Assembly (NCBI RefSeq): GCF_046569695.1
Contig: NZ_JBKHUI010000020.1
Coordinates: 29,559 to 93,558, forward strand
DNA from: Kluyvera sp046569695
GTDB taxonomy: Bacteria > Pseudomonadota > Gammaproteobacteria > Enterobacterales > Enterobacteriaceae
Length of the DNA stretch: 64,000 nt
Reading direction: 5' to 3'
Shown: positions 1 to 8,655 of the stretch, in pieces
Position numbering within the stretch: the stretch's first letter is position 1
Layout of the letters: each line of letters begins with the position of its first letter
Made by a program: the position numbers and the translations under genes
Notes under the pieces: model-generated
What the model was told of the DNA's origin: nothing
Databases searched by the model: none
The model's input: only the letters and a program-made list of their open reading frames with translations

Positions 1-187
1 GTTAAGTCTCTATTTCGTTAATTCACATAGTATTATGCGCAAACGTGACTTTTACCAATAGCACGCTCATTTCAGGGCTGATTTTCAGATTGCATATATA
101 GCCTTAATCACAACCGCAGCGTTGCTAACTTGTCAGCTCTCCGGAAAACATCGACAATTCCTCTACGATTGCAAATGGAGGCACTCA

Positions 188-1033
188 ATGACCACCTCTT
201 TCTTTGTCGCCGCCGATTGGCTGGCTGAGCACATTAACGACCCAGCAGTTCAAATCATCGATGCACGAATGGCTCCTCCTGGGCAGGAACATCGGGATAT
301 GGCGGGCGAATACCGCGCGGGCCATCTGCCCGGGGCGCTGTTCTTTGATATTGAAGCGCTGTCCGACCACACCTCTACGCTGCCGCATATGATGCCGCGC
401 CCGGAAGCCTTCGCCGTCGCCATGCGCGAACTGGGTGTCAACAGCGACCGTCATTTAGTGGTATATGACGAGGGTAATCTGTTCTCCGCGCCACGCGCGT
501 GGTGGATGCTGAAAACCTTCGGTGTGGAAAACGTCTCTATTCTGGCGGGCGGCCTCGCGGGCTGGCAGCGCGATGAACTGCTGCTCGAAAAGGGCGATGT
601 TGATGCTGGTGAGGGCGAGTTTGAGGTTAAATTTAACGCCGATGCCGTTGTGCGCCTGACCGATGTGCTATTGGCAAGCCATGAGCGTTCGAAGCAGATT
701 GTCGATGCGCGTCCAGCCGGGCGTTTTAATGCCGAAGTGGATGAACCACGCCCTGGCCTGCGTCGCGGCCATATTCCCGGCGCGCTGAACGTGCCGTGGA
801 GCGAACTGACCTTTAATGGCGAGCTGAAGACCACCGACGAGTTGGAAATGATTTTTGCTCGTCAGGGCGTAGACCTTAATCAGCCGATTATCACCAGCTG
901 CGGCTCAGGCGTGACGGCAGCGGTGGTTCTGCTGGCGCTGGAGACGTTGGGGGCAAAAGAAGTGGTATTGTATGACGGTGCCTGGAGTGAATGGGGCGCG
1001 CGCGATGACTTGCCGATTGAGCCTCAGAGGTAA
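188..1033 (+). CDS. sseA: 3-mercaptopyruvate sulfurtransferase
   Basis: Transfers sulfane sulfur from 3-mercaptopyruvate to cyanide or other thiophilic acceptors; cytoplasmic. The 281-residue product has two tandem rhodanese domains (about 8-140 and 165-278). The C-terminal one carries the active-site loop CGSGVTA, the signature of mercaptopyruvate sulfurtransferases rather than thiosulfate sulfurtransferases. The frame is open upstream to 122, but the ATG at 188 is preceded by a GGAGG-like site and matches the family start (MTTSFFVAADW). It converges on sseB, with a REP element between them. Confidence 0.97.
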   Translation: MTTSFFVAADWLAEHINDPAVQIIDARMAPPGQEHRDMAGEYRAGHLPGALFFDIEALSDHTSTLPHMMPRPEAFAVAMRELGVNSDRHLVVYDEGNLFSAPRAWWMLKTFGVENVSILAGGLAGWQRDELLLEKGDVDAGEGEFEVKFNADAVVRLTDVLLASHERSKQIVDARPAGRFNAEVDEPRPGLRRGHIPGALNVPWSELTFNGELKTTDELEMIFARQGVDLNQPIITSCGSGVTAAVVLLALETLGAKEVVLYDGAWSEWGARDDLPIEPQR

Positions 1034-1049
1034 CAACGGGACCGTGCCA

Positions 1050-1128
1050 TCCCGGGGTCGGCGTATAACGCCTCGCCCGGGCTACGAATGCAGGCCGGAT
1101 AAGGCGTTTACGTCGCCATCCGGCCTGG
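1050..1128. repeat. REP/BIME element between sseA and sseB
   Basis: Two imperfect palindromes in tandem: CCCGGGG...CCCGGG, then GGCCGGATAAGGCGTTTACG ending in GCCATCCGGCC. This is the enterobacterial REP consensus. It lies between convergent genes, where such elements stabilise mRNA 3' ends. Confidence 0.85.
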
Positions 1129-1130
1129 TT

Positions 1131-1907
1131 TCAAATGATTCGGTTCTGCTTAAAATCACGCAGGAAACTGCCCCAGCGCTTTTCATAGAACGGAGTGATA
1201 TGGGCGAGCATAAAGTGGCTGATGCCCTTTTCGCCTTCCACCACCTGGCAGATATCAATCGGCTCGTCGCCCGGTAGGGTGTCGGTCGCGACGCTGCCGG
1301 CGGCGTGAATAATCTCTTCGATATCCCCTTCCGCTTCAATACCAATCAGCAGGTTAGGCTGTTCGTCCGCACGCTCTTTAATGGAGCAGATAAACGCACG
1401 TTTCACCGTTTTCAGGGTTTTAAACAGCGTGGTCAGCGACTCCACCATCTGAGCCGGTGGCTCCGCCACTTCAGAGAGCAGCAGCGCGCTGCCGCCTTCG
1501 AGCACTTCCTGCGTGCTGAGCGGGTTGCCCTCTTCGCCAATCAGATGGCTAATTTCACGCGGGGTAAACTCTTTGCCAGTCGGCAGCTTCGCGTTGAGGA
1601 ACAGGGTTTCGCCAAGCGTCATTTCAAACAGCGTGCGCACCGGCATAACCACAAAGGACTGTTCGGTGGTGACGGCCTCTTTTAAGGCCTCCAGCGACGT
1701 GAAGAATGGGATAACGGAGGTGCCGTCATCTTTTTCCCAGTGCTGTAACTCTAAGGCGCTGTCGTCGACAACCTGCTGGTCGTCAGCCGCACTGCCGGGT
1801 ACCCAGACGGTGGACTCCAGTAAGGTGCGGAAAAAGGCTGGGCGATGAGCGGGTTCAGTTGCAGCTTGTTCCAGCAGCGTTTCAAGTTCGTTTTTGCTTT
1901 CAGACAT
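1131..1907 (-). CDS. sseB: SseB family protein, enhanced serine sensitivity locus
   Basis: 258 residues, the same length as E. coli SseB (enhanced serine sensitivity protein B), whose biochemical role is unknown. It is an acidic soluble protein with no signal peptide. The N-terminus MSESKNELETLLEQAA and the body match the family; the C-terminal half corresponds to the SseB C-terminal domain. It is unrelated to the Salmonella SPI-2 translocon protein of the same name. Transcribed away from pepB's 3' end with a large inverted repeat upstream. Confidence 0.9.
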   Translation of the reverse strand: MSESKNELETLLEQAATEPAHRPAFFRTLLESTVWVPGSAADDQQVVDDSALELQHWEKDDGTSVIPFFTSLEALKEAVTTEQSFVVMPVRTLFEMTLGETLFLNAKLPTGKEFTPREISHLIGEEGNPLSTQEVLEGGSALLLSEVAEPPAQMVESLTTLFKTLKTVKRAFICSIKERADEQPNLLIGIEAEGDIEEIIHAAGSVATDTLPGDEPIDICQVVEGEKGISHFMLAHITPFYEKRWGSFLRDFKQNRII

Positions 1908-1930
1908 AGTGCTTCCAGAAGGTGTGAATA

Positions 1931-2045
1931 CCCCTCACCCCGGCCCTCTCCCCAAAAGGGCGAGGGAGAAAACCGATCGCCATTGGGTGAGTGTGAACAC
2001 CGGACGGTCCCCTCTCCCCTTTGGGGAGAGGGTTAGGGTGAGGGA
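1931..2045. repeat. Intergenic inverted repeat, CCCTCACC / GGTGAGGG type
   Basis: Left arm from about 1932 (CCCTCACCCCGGCCCTCTCC) pairs with a right arm ending about 2044 (GAGAGGGTTAGGGTGAGGG). Each arm also has its own CTCCCC-AAA-GGG mini-hairpin. Such C/G-rich elements are dispersed in enteric genomes. A shorter relative lies at 40941-40981. Confidence 0.75.
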
Positions 2046-2051
2046 AAAAGA

Positions 2052-3338
2052 TTACTCAGCGGTCAACAGATTCGCGATAGTCCGCACGCCCAGCCCAGTC
2101 GCACCCGCCGACCACTGCTCAACGGCTGCTTTACGGTAGGTCGCGGAACAGTCGATATGCAGCCAACCTTCGTGATAGTTCTCGACGAAGTGGGACAGGA
2201 AGCCCGCCGCGGTGCTGGCGCCGGCCGGGTAGGCCGCGCTGCCGGTGTTGTTCAGCTCAGCAAAGTTAGACGGCAGCTGGTTGCGGTGGAACTCGGCCAG
2301 CGGCAGGCGCCAGAAGGCTTCGTTTTCCGCACTGGCGCTCGCCAGCAGGCGGTTAGCCAGTTTGTCATCAAAGCTGAACAGCGCGTGGTAATCGTTGCCC
2401 AGCGCGGTTTTAGCCGCCCCGGTTAGGGTTGCCGCGTCGATAATAAGCTCTGGCTTCTGCGCGCTAGCGTCAATCAGGCCATCAGCCAGCACCAGGCGAC
2501 CTTCTGCATCGGTGTTCATCACTTCGACGTTTTTACCGTTACGGTAGTGGATGATATCGCCCAGCTTGAACGCGTTGCCGCTGATCAGGTTATCCGCACA
2601 GCACAGGTACAGTTTTACGCGCTTGTTCAGGCCACGGGTAATCGCCAGCGCCAGCGCGCCGGTCACCGTCGCCGCACCGCCCATATCGGACTTCATGGAG
2701 TCCATGAACGCGCTTTGTTTGATGCTGTAGCCGCCAGAGTCGAAGGTGATGCCTTTACCGACCAGGCAGGCGTAAACCGGTGCTTCTTTATCGCCCGTTG
2801 GGTTGTAGTCCAGCGCCAGCAGTACCGGCGGACGTTCGGAACCACGACCCACGGTGTGCAGGCCCGCGTAACCCTGCTCACGCAGATCTTCACCTTTAGT
2901 GATGCGATAAGAGACGTTGTCGCACGCCACGCCGCACAGCAGGTCAACCGCGCGCTGCGCCAGCTGCTCTGGACCCAGCTCTTCCGCTGGAGCGTTGATG
3001 GTGTCGCGCACCCAGTCAATGTAGGTCAGACGGTTGTCGAGCTCCTGGCGCTGTGCGTCGTCAAGCTCAGGCCATGCAACCTGACGGGTGCCTTTCGGCC
3101 CTTTGTAGCCCGCCCAGAAGGCCCAGGCGAGGTCAACGTTCCAGCCTTCGTCGCTCAACGCAACATGCTTGATGCCCATGCCGTCGATTTTACGCGCCGC
3201 GCGCTGGATAAGGCCTGCGTCGTCGCGGCCGGTCAGGTGCAGGACAATACCTTCATCATTAATGCTATAGGCCGCTTTTTCACCCCAGCGCGCATCGGCT
3301 GGCTGAGTAGAAAGGGTAATTTTCATGGCTTCTGTCAT
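2052..3338 (-). CDS. pepB: Peptidase B, M17 leucyl aminopeptidase family
   Basis: Cytoplasmic broad-specificity metallo-aminopeptidase that releases N-terminal residues from short peptides. 428 residues with the M17 signatures: KGITFDSGGYSIK (metal-binding Lys/Asp) and NTDAEGRLVLADGL (the conserved NTDAEGRL box). The start MTEAMKITLST at 3338 matches the E. coli family start and follows an AAGGA site; the frame runs further upstream into an ERIC-like repeat with no ribosome site. It lies just downstream of the isc operon, as in E. coli. Confidence 0.97.
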   Translation of the reverse strand: MTEAMKITLSTQPADARWGEKAAYSINDEGIVLHLTGRDDAGLIQRAARKIDGMGIKHVALSDEGWNVDLAWAFWAGYKGPKGTRQVAWPELDDAQRQELDNRLTYIDWVRDTINAPAEELGPEQLAQRAVDLLCGVACDNVSYRITKGEDLREQGYAGLHTVGRGSERPPVLLALDYNPTGDKEAPVYACLVGKGITFDSGGYSIKQSAFMDSMKSDMGGAATVTGALALAITRGLNKRVKLYLCCADNLISGNAFKLGDIIHYRNGKNVEVMNTDAEGRLVLADGLIDASAQKPELIIDAATLTGAAKTALGNDYHALFSFDDKLANRLLASASAENEAFWRLPLAEFHRNQLPSNFAELNNTGSAAYPAGASTAAGFLSHFVENYHEGWLHIDCSATYRKAAVEQWSAGATGLGVRTIANLLTAE

Positions 3339-3397
3339 TTTTTTATCCTTATTAGCAAACGGGCCGCCGAATGGCAGCCCGTTATGTCTTTTGCTAA

Positions 3398-3504
3398 ATG
3401 ATTCGCGTTGCAGGAAGGCGGCAAGTGAGCGAATCCCCGGGAGCATAGCAAACTATGTGACTGGGGTGAGCGAGCGTAGCCAACGCACCTGCGGCGCGAA
3501 TCAT
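3398..3504. repeat. ERIC (IRU) element between iscX and pepB
   Basis: A 107-bp imperfect palindrome bounded by ATGATTCGCG and CGCGAATCAT. The core holds GAATCCCCGGGAGCAT and TGTGACTGGGGTGAGCG, the two halves of the ERIC consensus. Somewhat shorter than the canonical 127 bp, so an internally deleted copy. Confidence 0.85.
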
Positions 3505-3514
3505 GACGCAAAAA

Positions 3515-3715
3515 TTATTCTGCTTCATCCAACCAGACTAGCAGAATTGCCTCAAGGATTTTTTCATTTGATGCCTGAGGATCATCATCAAAATCTTCGA
3601 GGTCGCAAATCCACTGGTGCATGTCGGTGAAGCGTACCGTTTTCGGATCGGTATCCGGGTAAGCATCGTAAAGCGCTTCGCCGATTTCGCGGCTGTCAGT
3701 CCACTTAAGTCCCAT
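3515..3715 (-). CDS. iscX: IscX, Fe-S assembly adaptor
   Basis: 66-residue acidic protein, last gene of the isc operon. IscX binds IscS and iron and modulates cluster assembly. The sequence MGLKWTDSREIGEALYDAYP and the tail EAILLVWLDEAE match the family over full length. Starts 9 bp after the fdx stop. Confidence 0.97.
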   Translation of the reverse strand: MGLKWTDSREIGEALYDAYPDTDPKTVRFTDMHQWICDLEDFDDDPQASNEKILEAILLVWLDEAE

Positions 3716-3724
3716 ACTATCCTC

Positions 3725-4060
3725 TTAGTGCTCGCGCGCGTGGTTAATTGTGTAACGCGGAATTTCGACCACCAGGTCTTCATCCGTGACGCGAGCCTGG
3801 CAGCTCAGGCGGCTATCTGGTTCCAGCCCCCAGGCTTTATCCAGCATATCGTCTTCGTCTTCGGTGCTTTCTGGCAGCGAGTCGAAACCTTCACGCACGA
3901 TGCAGTGGCAGGTGGTGCAGGCACAGGATTTTTCGCAGGCGTGTTCAATCTCGATACCGCTACGCAGCGCAGCATCCAGAATCGTTTCACCGGTCTCAGC
4001 TTCCACAACGATGCCATCCGGACACAGGTCCTGATGTGGCAAAAAAACAATCTTTGGCAT
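3725..4060 (-). CDS. fdx: [2Fe-2S] adrenodoxin-type ferredoxin
   Basis: 111 residues. Electron donor for Fe-S cluster assembly on IscU. Cluster ligands are visible in HACEKSCACTTCHC (Cys42, 48, 51) and SRLSCQARV (Cys87). Acidic residues after the cluster loop (TEDEDDMLD) fit the IscS-binding face. Placed 1 nt after hscA in the operon. Confidence 0.97.
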   Translation of the reverse strand: MPKIVFLPHQDLCPDGIVVEAETGETILDAALRSGIEIEHACEKSCACTTCHCIVREGFDSLPESTEDEDDMLDKAWGLEPDSRLSCQARVTDEDLVVEIPRYTINHAREH

Positions 4061-4061
4061 A

Positions 4062-5912
4062 TTAAACCTCGTCCACGGATTGGCCTTTCAGCGCGACACG
4101 GACGGATTGGTCCATGCGGCGAGCGGCGAATTCCTGGGTTTGTTTGTCAACGTTTTTAATGGCTTGTTCTATGGCGTCAGTGTCATTGCCCTCGGCAACC
4201 GCGCTCAGTACGGCGGCAGCCTCGTCAATCTCCTGACGCTCTGCGGCGCTTAACAGCGCGGCATCAGCGGCCAGCGCGCTGTGCAGGCTTTCCAGCACGC
4301 GAGCGGCTTCCACTTTCTGCTCTGCCAGCATACGTGCTTTCACGTCCTGCTCGGCATAGCTCATGGAATCCTGAATCATGGTGGCGATTTCACCATCGGT
4401 CAGACCGTAGGACGGCTTCACCTGAATAGACGACTCAACGCCGGTGGATTTCTCCATGGCGGTGACGCTCAGCAGGCCGTCGGCGTCCACCTGGAAGGTG
4501 ACACGAATGTGCGCACCGCCAGCCGGCAGCGCCGGGATACCGCGCAGCGCAAAGCGCGCCAGTGAACGGCAGTCCTGCACCAGTTCGCGCTCGCCCTGCA
4601 TCACGTGGATGGACATCGCGGTCTGGCCGTCTTTAAAGGTGGTGAACTCCTGCGCACGGGCCACCGGGATGGTGGTGTTACGCGGAATAACTTTCTCTAC
4701 CAGGCCACCCATGGTTTCGAGGCCGAGAGAGAGCGGGATCACGTCGAGCAGCAGCATTTCGCTGTCCGGCTTGTTGCCGACCAGAATATCAGCCTGAATG
4801 GCGGCGCCAATGGCGACCACTTTATCCGGGTCGATAGAGGTCAGCGGCGTACGGCCAAAGAATTCACCTACGCGCTCACGCACCAGCGGTACGCGGGTAG
4901 AACCGCCAACCATCACCACTTCCAGCACCTCTTCAGCATCAACGCCTGCATCTTTCAATGCGCGGCGGCAAGCCAGCAGCGTGCGCTTCACCAGTGCGGA
5001 AATCAGATCGTTAAACTGTTCGCGAGTCACTTCGCCTTTCCAGCCAGCGACCTCAACGGTCACGTGCTCGGCATCGCTCAGGGCGATTTTGGCGGCGATA
5101 GCGGCGTCAAGCAGTTCGCGCTGTACGCGGTTATCGCTACGATCGGCAATACCTGCCTGTTCGCGGATATGGTCGGCCAGCAGGTGGTCGAAGTCGTCGC
5201 CGCCCAGCGCGGAATCGCCGCCGGTGGCCAGCACTTCAAACACGCCGCGGCTCAGGCGCAGAATGGAGATATCGAAGGTACCGCCGCCCAGATCGTAGAC
5301 GGCAATCACCCCTTCCTGACCGGAATCGAGGCCGTAGGCAATGGCCGCGGCAGTCGGTTCGTTCAGCAGACGCAGCACATGCAGGCCAGCCAGACGCGCG
5401 GCGTCTTTGGTGCCCTGACGCTGTGCATCGTCAAAGTAAGCGGGAACGGTAATCACCACGCCATCAAGCTCGCCTTCAAGCGTTTCGGTGGCACGAGCTG
5501 CCAGCGCTTTGAGGATATCGGCCGAGACGCGGATTGGATTCAGTACACCGGCCTTGGTCACCAGCATCGGCAGGCCGTTTTCGCTCGCCTGGAACTGGTA
5601 CGGCAGGTGTGGGTAACGCGTCTGGATATCCGCCAGCGAGCGGCCCATCATGCGTTTTACGGAGCTAATGGTGTTGGCTGGGTCCAGCGCGGCGTTGGTA
5701 CGCGCATCGTAGCCGACCACGTGGCCCTGCTCCTGATAGTGCACAACGGAAGGCAGCAGGTGACGCCCCTGATTGTCGGCCAGCGTTTCCGCCTGACCGC
5801 TACGCACGGTAGCCACCAGGGAATTGGTGGTGCCTAAGTCAATGCCCACCGCCAGACGACGCTGGTGCGGTGCGGCGCTTAGACCCGGCTCACTAATTTG
5901 TAATAAGGCCAT
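4062..5912 (-). CDS. hscA: HscA, specialised Hsp70 chaperone for IscU
   Basis: 616 residues. ATPase chaperone that binds the LPPVK loop of IscU and drives cluster transfer together with HscB. N-terminal ATPase domain signatures: GIDLGTTNSLVA (about 23), VYDLGGGTFDISIL (about 207) and VMVGGSTRVPLVRE (about 340). The substrate-binding domain follows from about 390. Full length; flanked by hscB upstream and fdx downstream in the standard isc order. Confidence 0.98.
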   Translation of the reverse strand: MALLQISEPGLSAAPHQRRLAVGIDLGTTNSLVATVRSGQAETLADNQGRHLLPSVVHYQEQGHVVGYDARTNAALDPANTISSVKRMMGRSLADIQTRYPHLPYQFQASENGLPMLVTKAGVLNPIRVSADILKALAARATETLEGELDGVVITVPAYFDDAQRQGTKDAARLAGLHVLRLLNEPTAAAIAYGLDSGQEGVIAVYDLGGGTFDISILRLSRGVFEVLATGGDSALGGDDFDHLLADHIREQAGIADRSDNRVQRELLDAAIAAKIALSDAEHVTVEVAGWKGEVTREQFNDLISALVKRTLLACRRALKDAGVDAEEVLEVVMVGGSTRVPLVRERVGEFFGRTPLTSIDPDKVVAIGAAIQADILVGNKPDSEMLLLDVIPLSLGLETMGGLVEKVIPRNTTIPVARAQEFTTFKDGQTAMSIHVMQGERELVQDCRSLARFALRGIPALPAGGAHIRVTFQVDADGLLSVTAMEKSTGVESSIQVKPSYGLTDGEIATMIQDSMSYAEQDVKARMLAEQKVEAARVLESLHSALAADAALLSAAERQEIDEAAAVLSAVAEGNDTDAIEQAIKNVDKQTQEFAARRMDQSVRVALKGQSVDEV

Positions 5913-5927
5913 GTTAAGCTTCCAGAA

Positions 5928-6443
5928 TCAAAAATCGAGCAGCTTTTCTTCGAGTAATTCAGCGCTGCTTTGGAGTTTATCGAGAAAACGCAGTTTACGT
6001 ACGGTATCCGCCGCCGCTTCCCACGTTTGTGAATCGAGTTCCGCCACCATCTGCTGCTGGCGTTGGCTGTACATTGCTTTGATACGCTTGATAAGCCCTT
6101 CCAGGCGGTCGGTATCTTTCGCCTGTTCAATCTCGTCCAGCTCTTCACGCAGCTCCAGCTGTTCCATCAGGAACGCGGTGTCGCGCACGGTGTGCTGTTC
6201 GGAGGCAAGATCAAAACCGTGAAGGGAGAGCAGATATTCAGCACGCGTCAGCGGGTGACGCAGCGTTTGCCAGGCCTGGTTGATGTTCGCAGAACGCTGG
6301 ACCGCCGCGAGCTGTTCAGCGTCGCTGGCGCTGGCAAAACGATCGGGGTGGTTCTGACGCTGCAGGTCCTGGAAGCGTGCCGCGAGGGCCTGAGTGTCTA
6401 CGTGATAACCGGCTGGCAATCCAAAGAGAGTGAAGTAATCCAT
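5928..6443 (-). CDS. hscB: HscB, J-domain co-chaperone
   Basis: 171 residues. Stimulates the HscA ATPase and delivers IscU. The N-terminal J domain carries the HPD motif at residues 32-34 (RQNHPDRFAS). The C-terminal helical domain (about 95-171) binds IscU. 15 bp upstream of hscA. Confidence 0.97.
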   Translation of the reverse strand: MDYFTLFGLPAGYHVDTQALAARFQDLQRQNHPDRFASASDAEQLAAVQRSANINQAWQTLRHPLTRAEYLLSLHGFDLASEQHTVRDTAFLMEQLELREELDEIEQAKDTDRLEGLIKRIKAMYSQRQQQMVAELDSQTWEAAADTVRKLRFLDKLQSSAELLEEKLLDF

Positions 6444-6472
6444 GACGATCTCAGGGTTAACTATTTAAAACA

Positions 6473-6508
6473 AACCCCACGCACAGCGATGAAACCATGG
6501 GTGGGGTT
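6473..6508. other. Intercistronic hairpin between iscA and hscB
   Basis: AACCCCAC pairs with GTGGGGTT around a 20-nt loop in the 79-bp gap between iscA and hscB. There is no U-tract, so an mRNA-stability element is more likely than a terminator. Function inferred. Confidence 0.5.
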
Positions 6509-6522
6509 GGCAGGACTCAAAA

Positions 6523-6846
6523 TCAGACGTTAAAGCTTTCGCCGCAACCGCACTCGTCTTTTACGTTCGGGTTAGTAAATTTAAACCCTTCGTTCAGACC
6601 TTCTTTCACGAAGTCGAGCTGCGTGCCGTCGAGAAATTGCAGGCTCTTACCGTCGATGACAACCTTCACGCCTTTGTCTTCGAAAACGGTGTCTTCTGCC
6701 GCCGGCTCGTCAACAAATTCCAGTACATAGGCCATACCTGAACAACCGGACGTTCTCACGCCAAGACGCAGACCAAACCCTTTACCGCGGTTTGACAGGA
6801 AGGTATTGACTCGCGCTGCTGCACTGTCGCTTAAGGTAATCGACAT
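6523..6846 (-). CDS. iscA: IscA, A-type Fe-S carrier
   Basis: 107 residues. Carries and delivers iron or [4Fe-4S] clusters to apo-targets. The three conserved cysteines are present: Cys35 in RTSGCSGMAYV, and Cys99 and Cys101 in the C-terminal ECGCGESFNV. 18 bp after iscU. Confidence 0.98.
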   Translation of the reverse strand: MSITLSDSAAARVNTFLSNRGKGFGLRLGVRTSGCSGMAYVLEFVDEPAAEDTVFEDKGVKVVIDGKSLQFLDGTQLDFVKEGLNEGFKFTNPNVKDECGCGESFNV

Positions 6847-6864
6847 AAAAACCTCAACTCTTAA

Positions 6865-7251
6865 TTATTTTGCTTCACGTTTGCTTTTGTAATCCGCAAT
6901 AGCGGCTTTAATCGCGTCTTCTGCCAGGATAGAACAGTGAATTTTCACTGGTGGCAGTTCAAGCTCGTCTGCGATATCGGTATTTTTAATGGCCTGTGCT
7001 TCGTCCAGGGATTTCCCTTTTACCCACTCGGTGACGAGGGAGCTGGAAGCAATGGCGGAACCGCAGCCGTAGGTCTTGAAACGCGCGTCTTCAATGATAC
7101 CTTCATTGTTGACTTTAATCTGCAACTTCATCACGTCGCCGCAGGCCGGAGCACCGACCATACCGCTGCCGACGCTCTCGTCGCTGTTGTCGAAAGAACC
7201 TACGTTACGTGGGTTCTCGTAGTGATCGATTACTTTTTCGCTGTAAGCCAT
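6865..7251 (-). CDS. iscU: IscU, Fe-S cluster scaffold
   Basis: 128 residues. Scaffold on which IscS-derived sulfur and iron form [2Fe-2S] clusters. Ligand cysteines are in GAPACGDVM (Cys37), YGCGSAIASSS (Cys63) and KIHCSILAED (Cys106). The HscA recognition loop LPPVK just precedes Cys106. Confidence 0.98.
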   Translation of the reverse strand: MAYSEKVIDHYENPRNVGSFDNSDESVGSGMVGAPACGDVMKLQIKVNNEGIIEDARFKTYGCGSAIASSSLVTEWVKGKSLDEAQAIKNTDIADELELPPVKIHCSILAEDAIKAAIADYKSKREAK

Positions 7252-7276
7252 GATGAATTCTCCTTATCGGTACCGA

Positions 7277-8491
7277 TTAATGATGCGACCATTCAATGCT
7301 GTTCAGATCCACGCCCTGCTTGAACATTTCCCACAGTGGAGAAAGGTCGCGCAGACGGCCAATGGAGTTGCGAACCAGATTGATGGTGTAGTCAATCTCT
7401 TCTTCGGTAGTGAAACGACCTAAAGAGAAACGAATGGAGCTATGCGCCAGCTCATCGGTCATGCCCAGTGCGCGCAGCACGTAGGATGGCTCAAGGCTTG
7501 CGGAAGTACAGGCAGAACCGGAGGAAACCGCCAGGTCTTTCAGCGCCATAATCAGGGATTCACCTTCAACGTAGTTAAAGCTCACGTTGAGGATGTTTGG
7601 TGCGCCCTGCTCAAGGTCACCGTTCAGGTAGACTTCTTCCATATCCTTCACGCCGTTCCACAGACGGTTACGCAGACCGCGCAGACGGGCCATTTCGGTC
7701 TCCATCTCTTCTTTCGCGATACGGTAAGCTTCGCCCATGCCGACGATCTGGTGAACAGGCAGGGTACCGGAACGCATGCCGCGCTCGTGACCGCCGCCGT
7801 GCATCTGCGCTTCGATACGGATACGTGGTTTACGGCGAACGTACAGCGCGCCGATACCTTTTGGACCGTAGATTTTATGACCGGAGAAGGACATCAGGTC
7901 AACTTTCAGCTGGCTCAGGTCGATAGGCAGTTTGCCCACGCTCTGGGTCGCATCAACGTGATAGATGATGCCGCGCGCACGGCACATTTCGCCAATGGTC
8001 GCGATATCCTGCACCACGCCGATTTCGTTGTTCACGTGCATGATGGAGACGAGGATAGTGTCGTCACGCATGGCTGCTTCGAGCTCTTTGAGATCGATAA
8101 TGCCGTTGCGCTGTGGCGCCAGATAGGTGATTTCGAAACCTTCGCGCTCGAGCTGACGACAGGTGTCCAGCACGGCTTTATGCTCGGTTTTGCTGGTGAT
8201 GATGTGCTTGCCTTTTTTCTGATAAAAGTTGGCTGCACCTTTAATCGCCAGGTTGTCGGATTCAGTCGCACCGGAGGTAAAGACGATTTCACGCGGGTCT
8301 GCACCCACGAGGTCGGCAATCTGGTTACGGGCGATATCTACCGCCTCTTCAGCCTGCCAGCCGAAACGGTGTGAACGAGAGGCCGGGTTACCAAAGGTCC
8401 CGTCCAGGGTCAGAAACTGCATCATTTTCTCGGCAACACGCGGGTCCACCGGCGTGGTTGCGGAGTAGTCGAGATAAATCGGTAATTTCAT
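7277..8491 (-). CDS. iscS: IscS, cysteine desulfurase
   Basis: 404 residues, PLP-dependent. Releases sulfur from cysteine as an enzyme persulfide for Fe-S clusters, tRNA thiolation and thiamine or molybdopterin. PLP-binding Lys206 lies in SFSGHKIYGPKG; the catalytic loop is SSGSACTSASLEPS (Cys328). The C-terminal tail LNSIEWSHH, which docks on IscU, is intact. The start is preceded by GGAG. In E. coli this region is targeted by the sRNA RyhB (known), and the upstream hairpin fits that differential control. Confidence 0.98.
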   Translation of the reverse strand: MKLPIYLDYSATTPVDPRVAEKMMQFLTLDGTFGNPASRSHRFGWQAEEAVDIARNQIADLVGADPREIVFTSGATESDNLAIKGAANFYQKKGKHIITSKTEHKAVLDTCRQLEREGFEITYLAPQRNGIIDLKELEAAMRDDTILVSIMHVNNEIGVVQDIATIGEMCRARGIIYHVDATQSVGKLPIDLSQLKVDLMSFSGHKIYGPKGIGALYVRRKPRIRIEAQMHGGGHERGMRSGTLPVHQIVGMGEAYRIAKEEMETEMARLRGLRNRLWNGVKDMEEVYLNGDLEQGAPNILNVSFNYVEGESLIMALKDLAVSSGSACTSASLEPSYVLRALGMTDELAHSSIRFSLGRFTTEEEIDYTINLVRNSIGRLRDLSPLWEMFKQGVDLNSIEWSHH

Positions 8492-8524
8492 TGCTCTTTA
8501 ACTCCGTACATCACTCAATGCAAG

Positions 8525-8584
8525 GAGTCAGGCAACCGGCTGGATGTACGACCGTGTTGACGGGACGCTGTCCCGGCCTGACTC
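8525..8584 (-). promoter_or_regulatory. iscR-iscS intercistronic stem-loop
   Basis: GAGTCAGGC and GCCTGACTC form an outer 9-bp stem enclosing a second stem (CGGGAC/GTCCCG) in the 164-bp iscR-iscS gap. In E. coli a strong structure here keeps the iscR part of the message stable when RyhB triggers decay of iscSUA. The structure is seen here; the same role is inferred. Confidence 0.65.
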
Positions 8585-8655
8585 TGAAATCTCATTTTTA
8601 TCTATAACCAGCCCTGCGGCGTGTGCCCGATACGGCACACGGCAGAGCAGGTGGA

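Noticed and set aside
1845..2139. Small open frames across the sseB-pepB gap
   Set aside because: Coding content consists of the CCCTCACC repeat; no ribosome site.
4605..5837. 410-codon open frame opposite hscA
   Set aside because: Antisense shadow of hscA; composition is rich in His, Gln and Arg, as expected from reversed codons.
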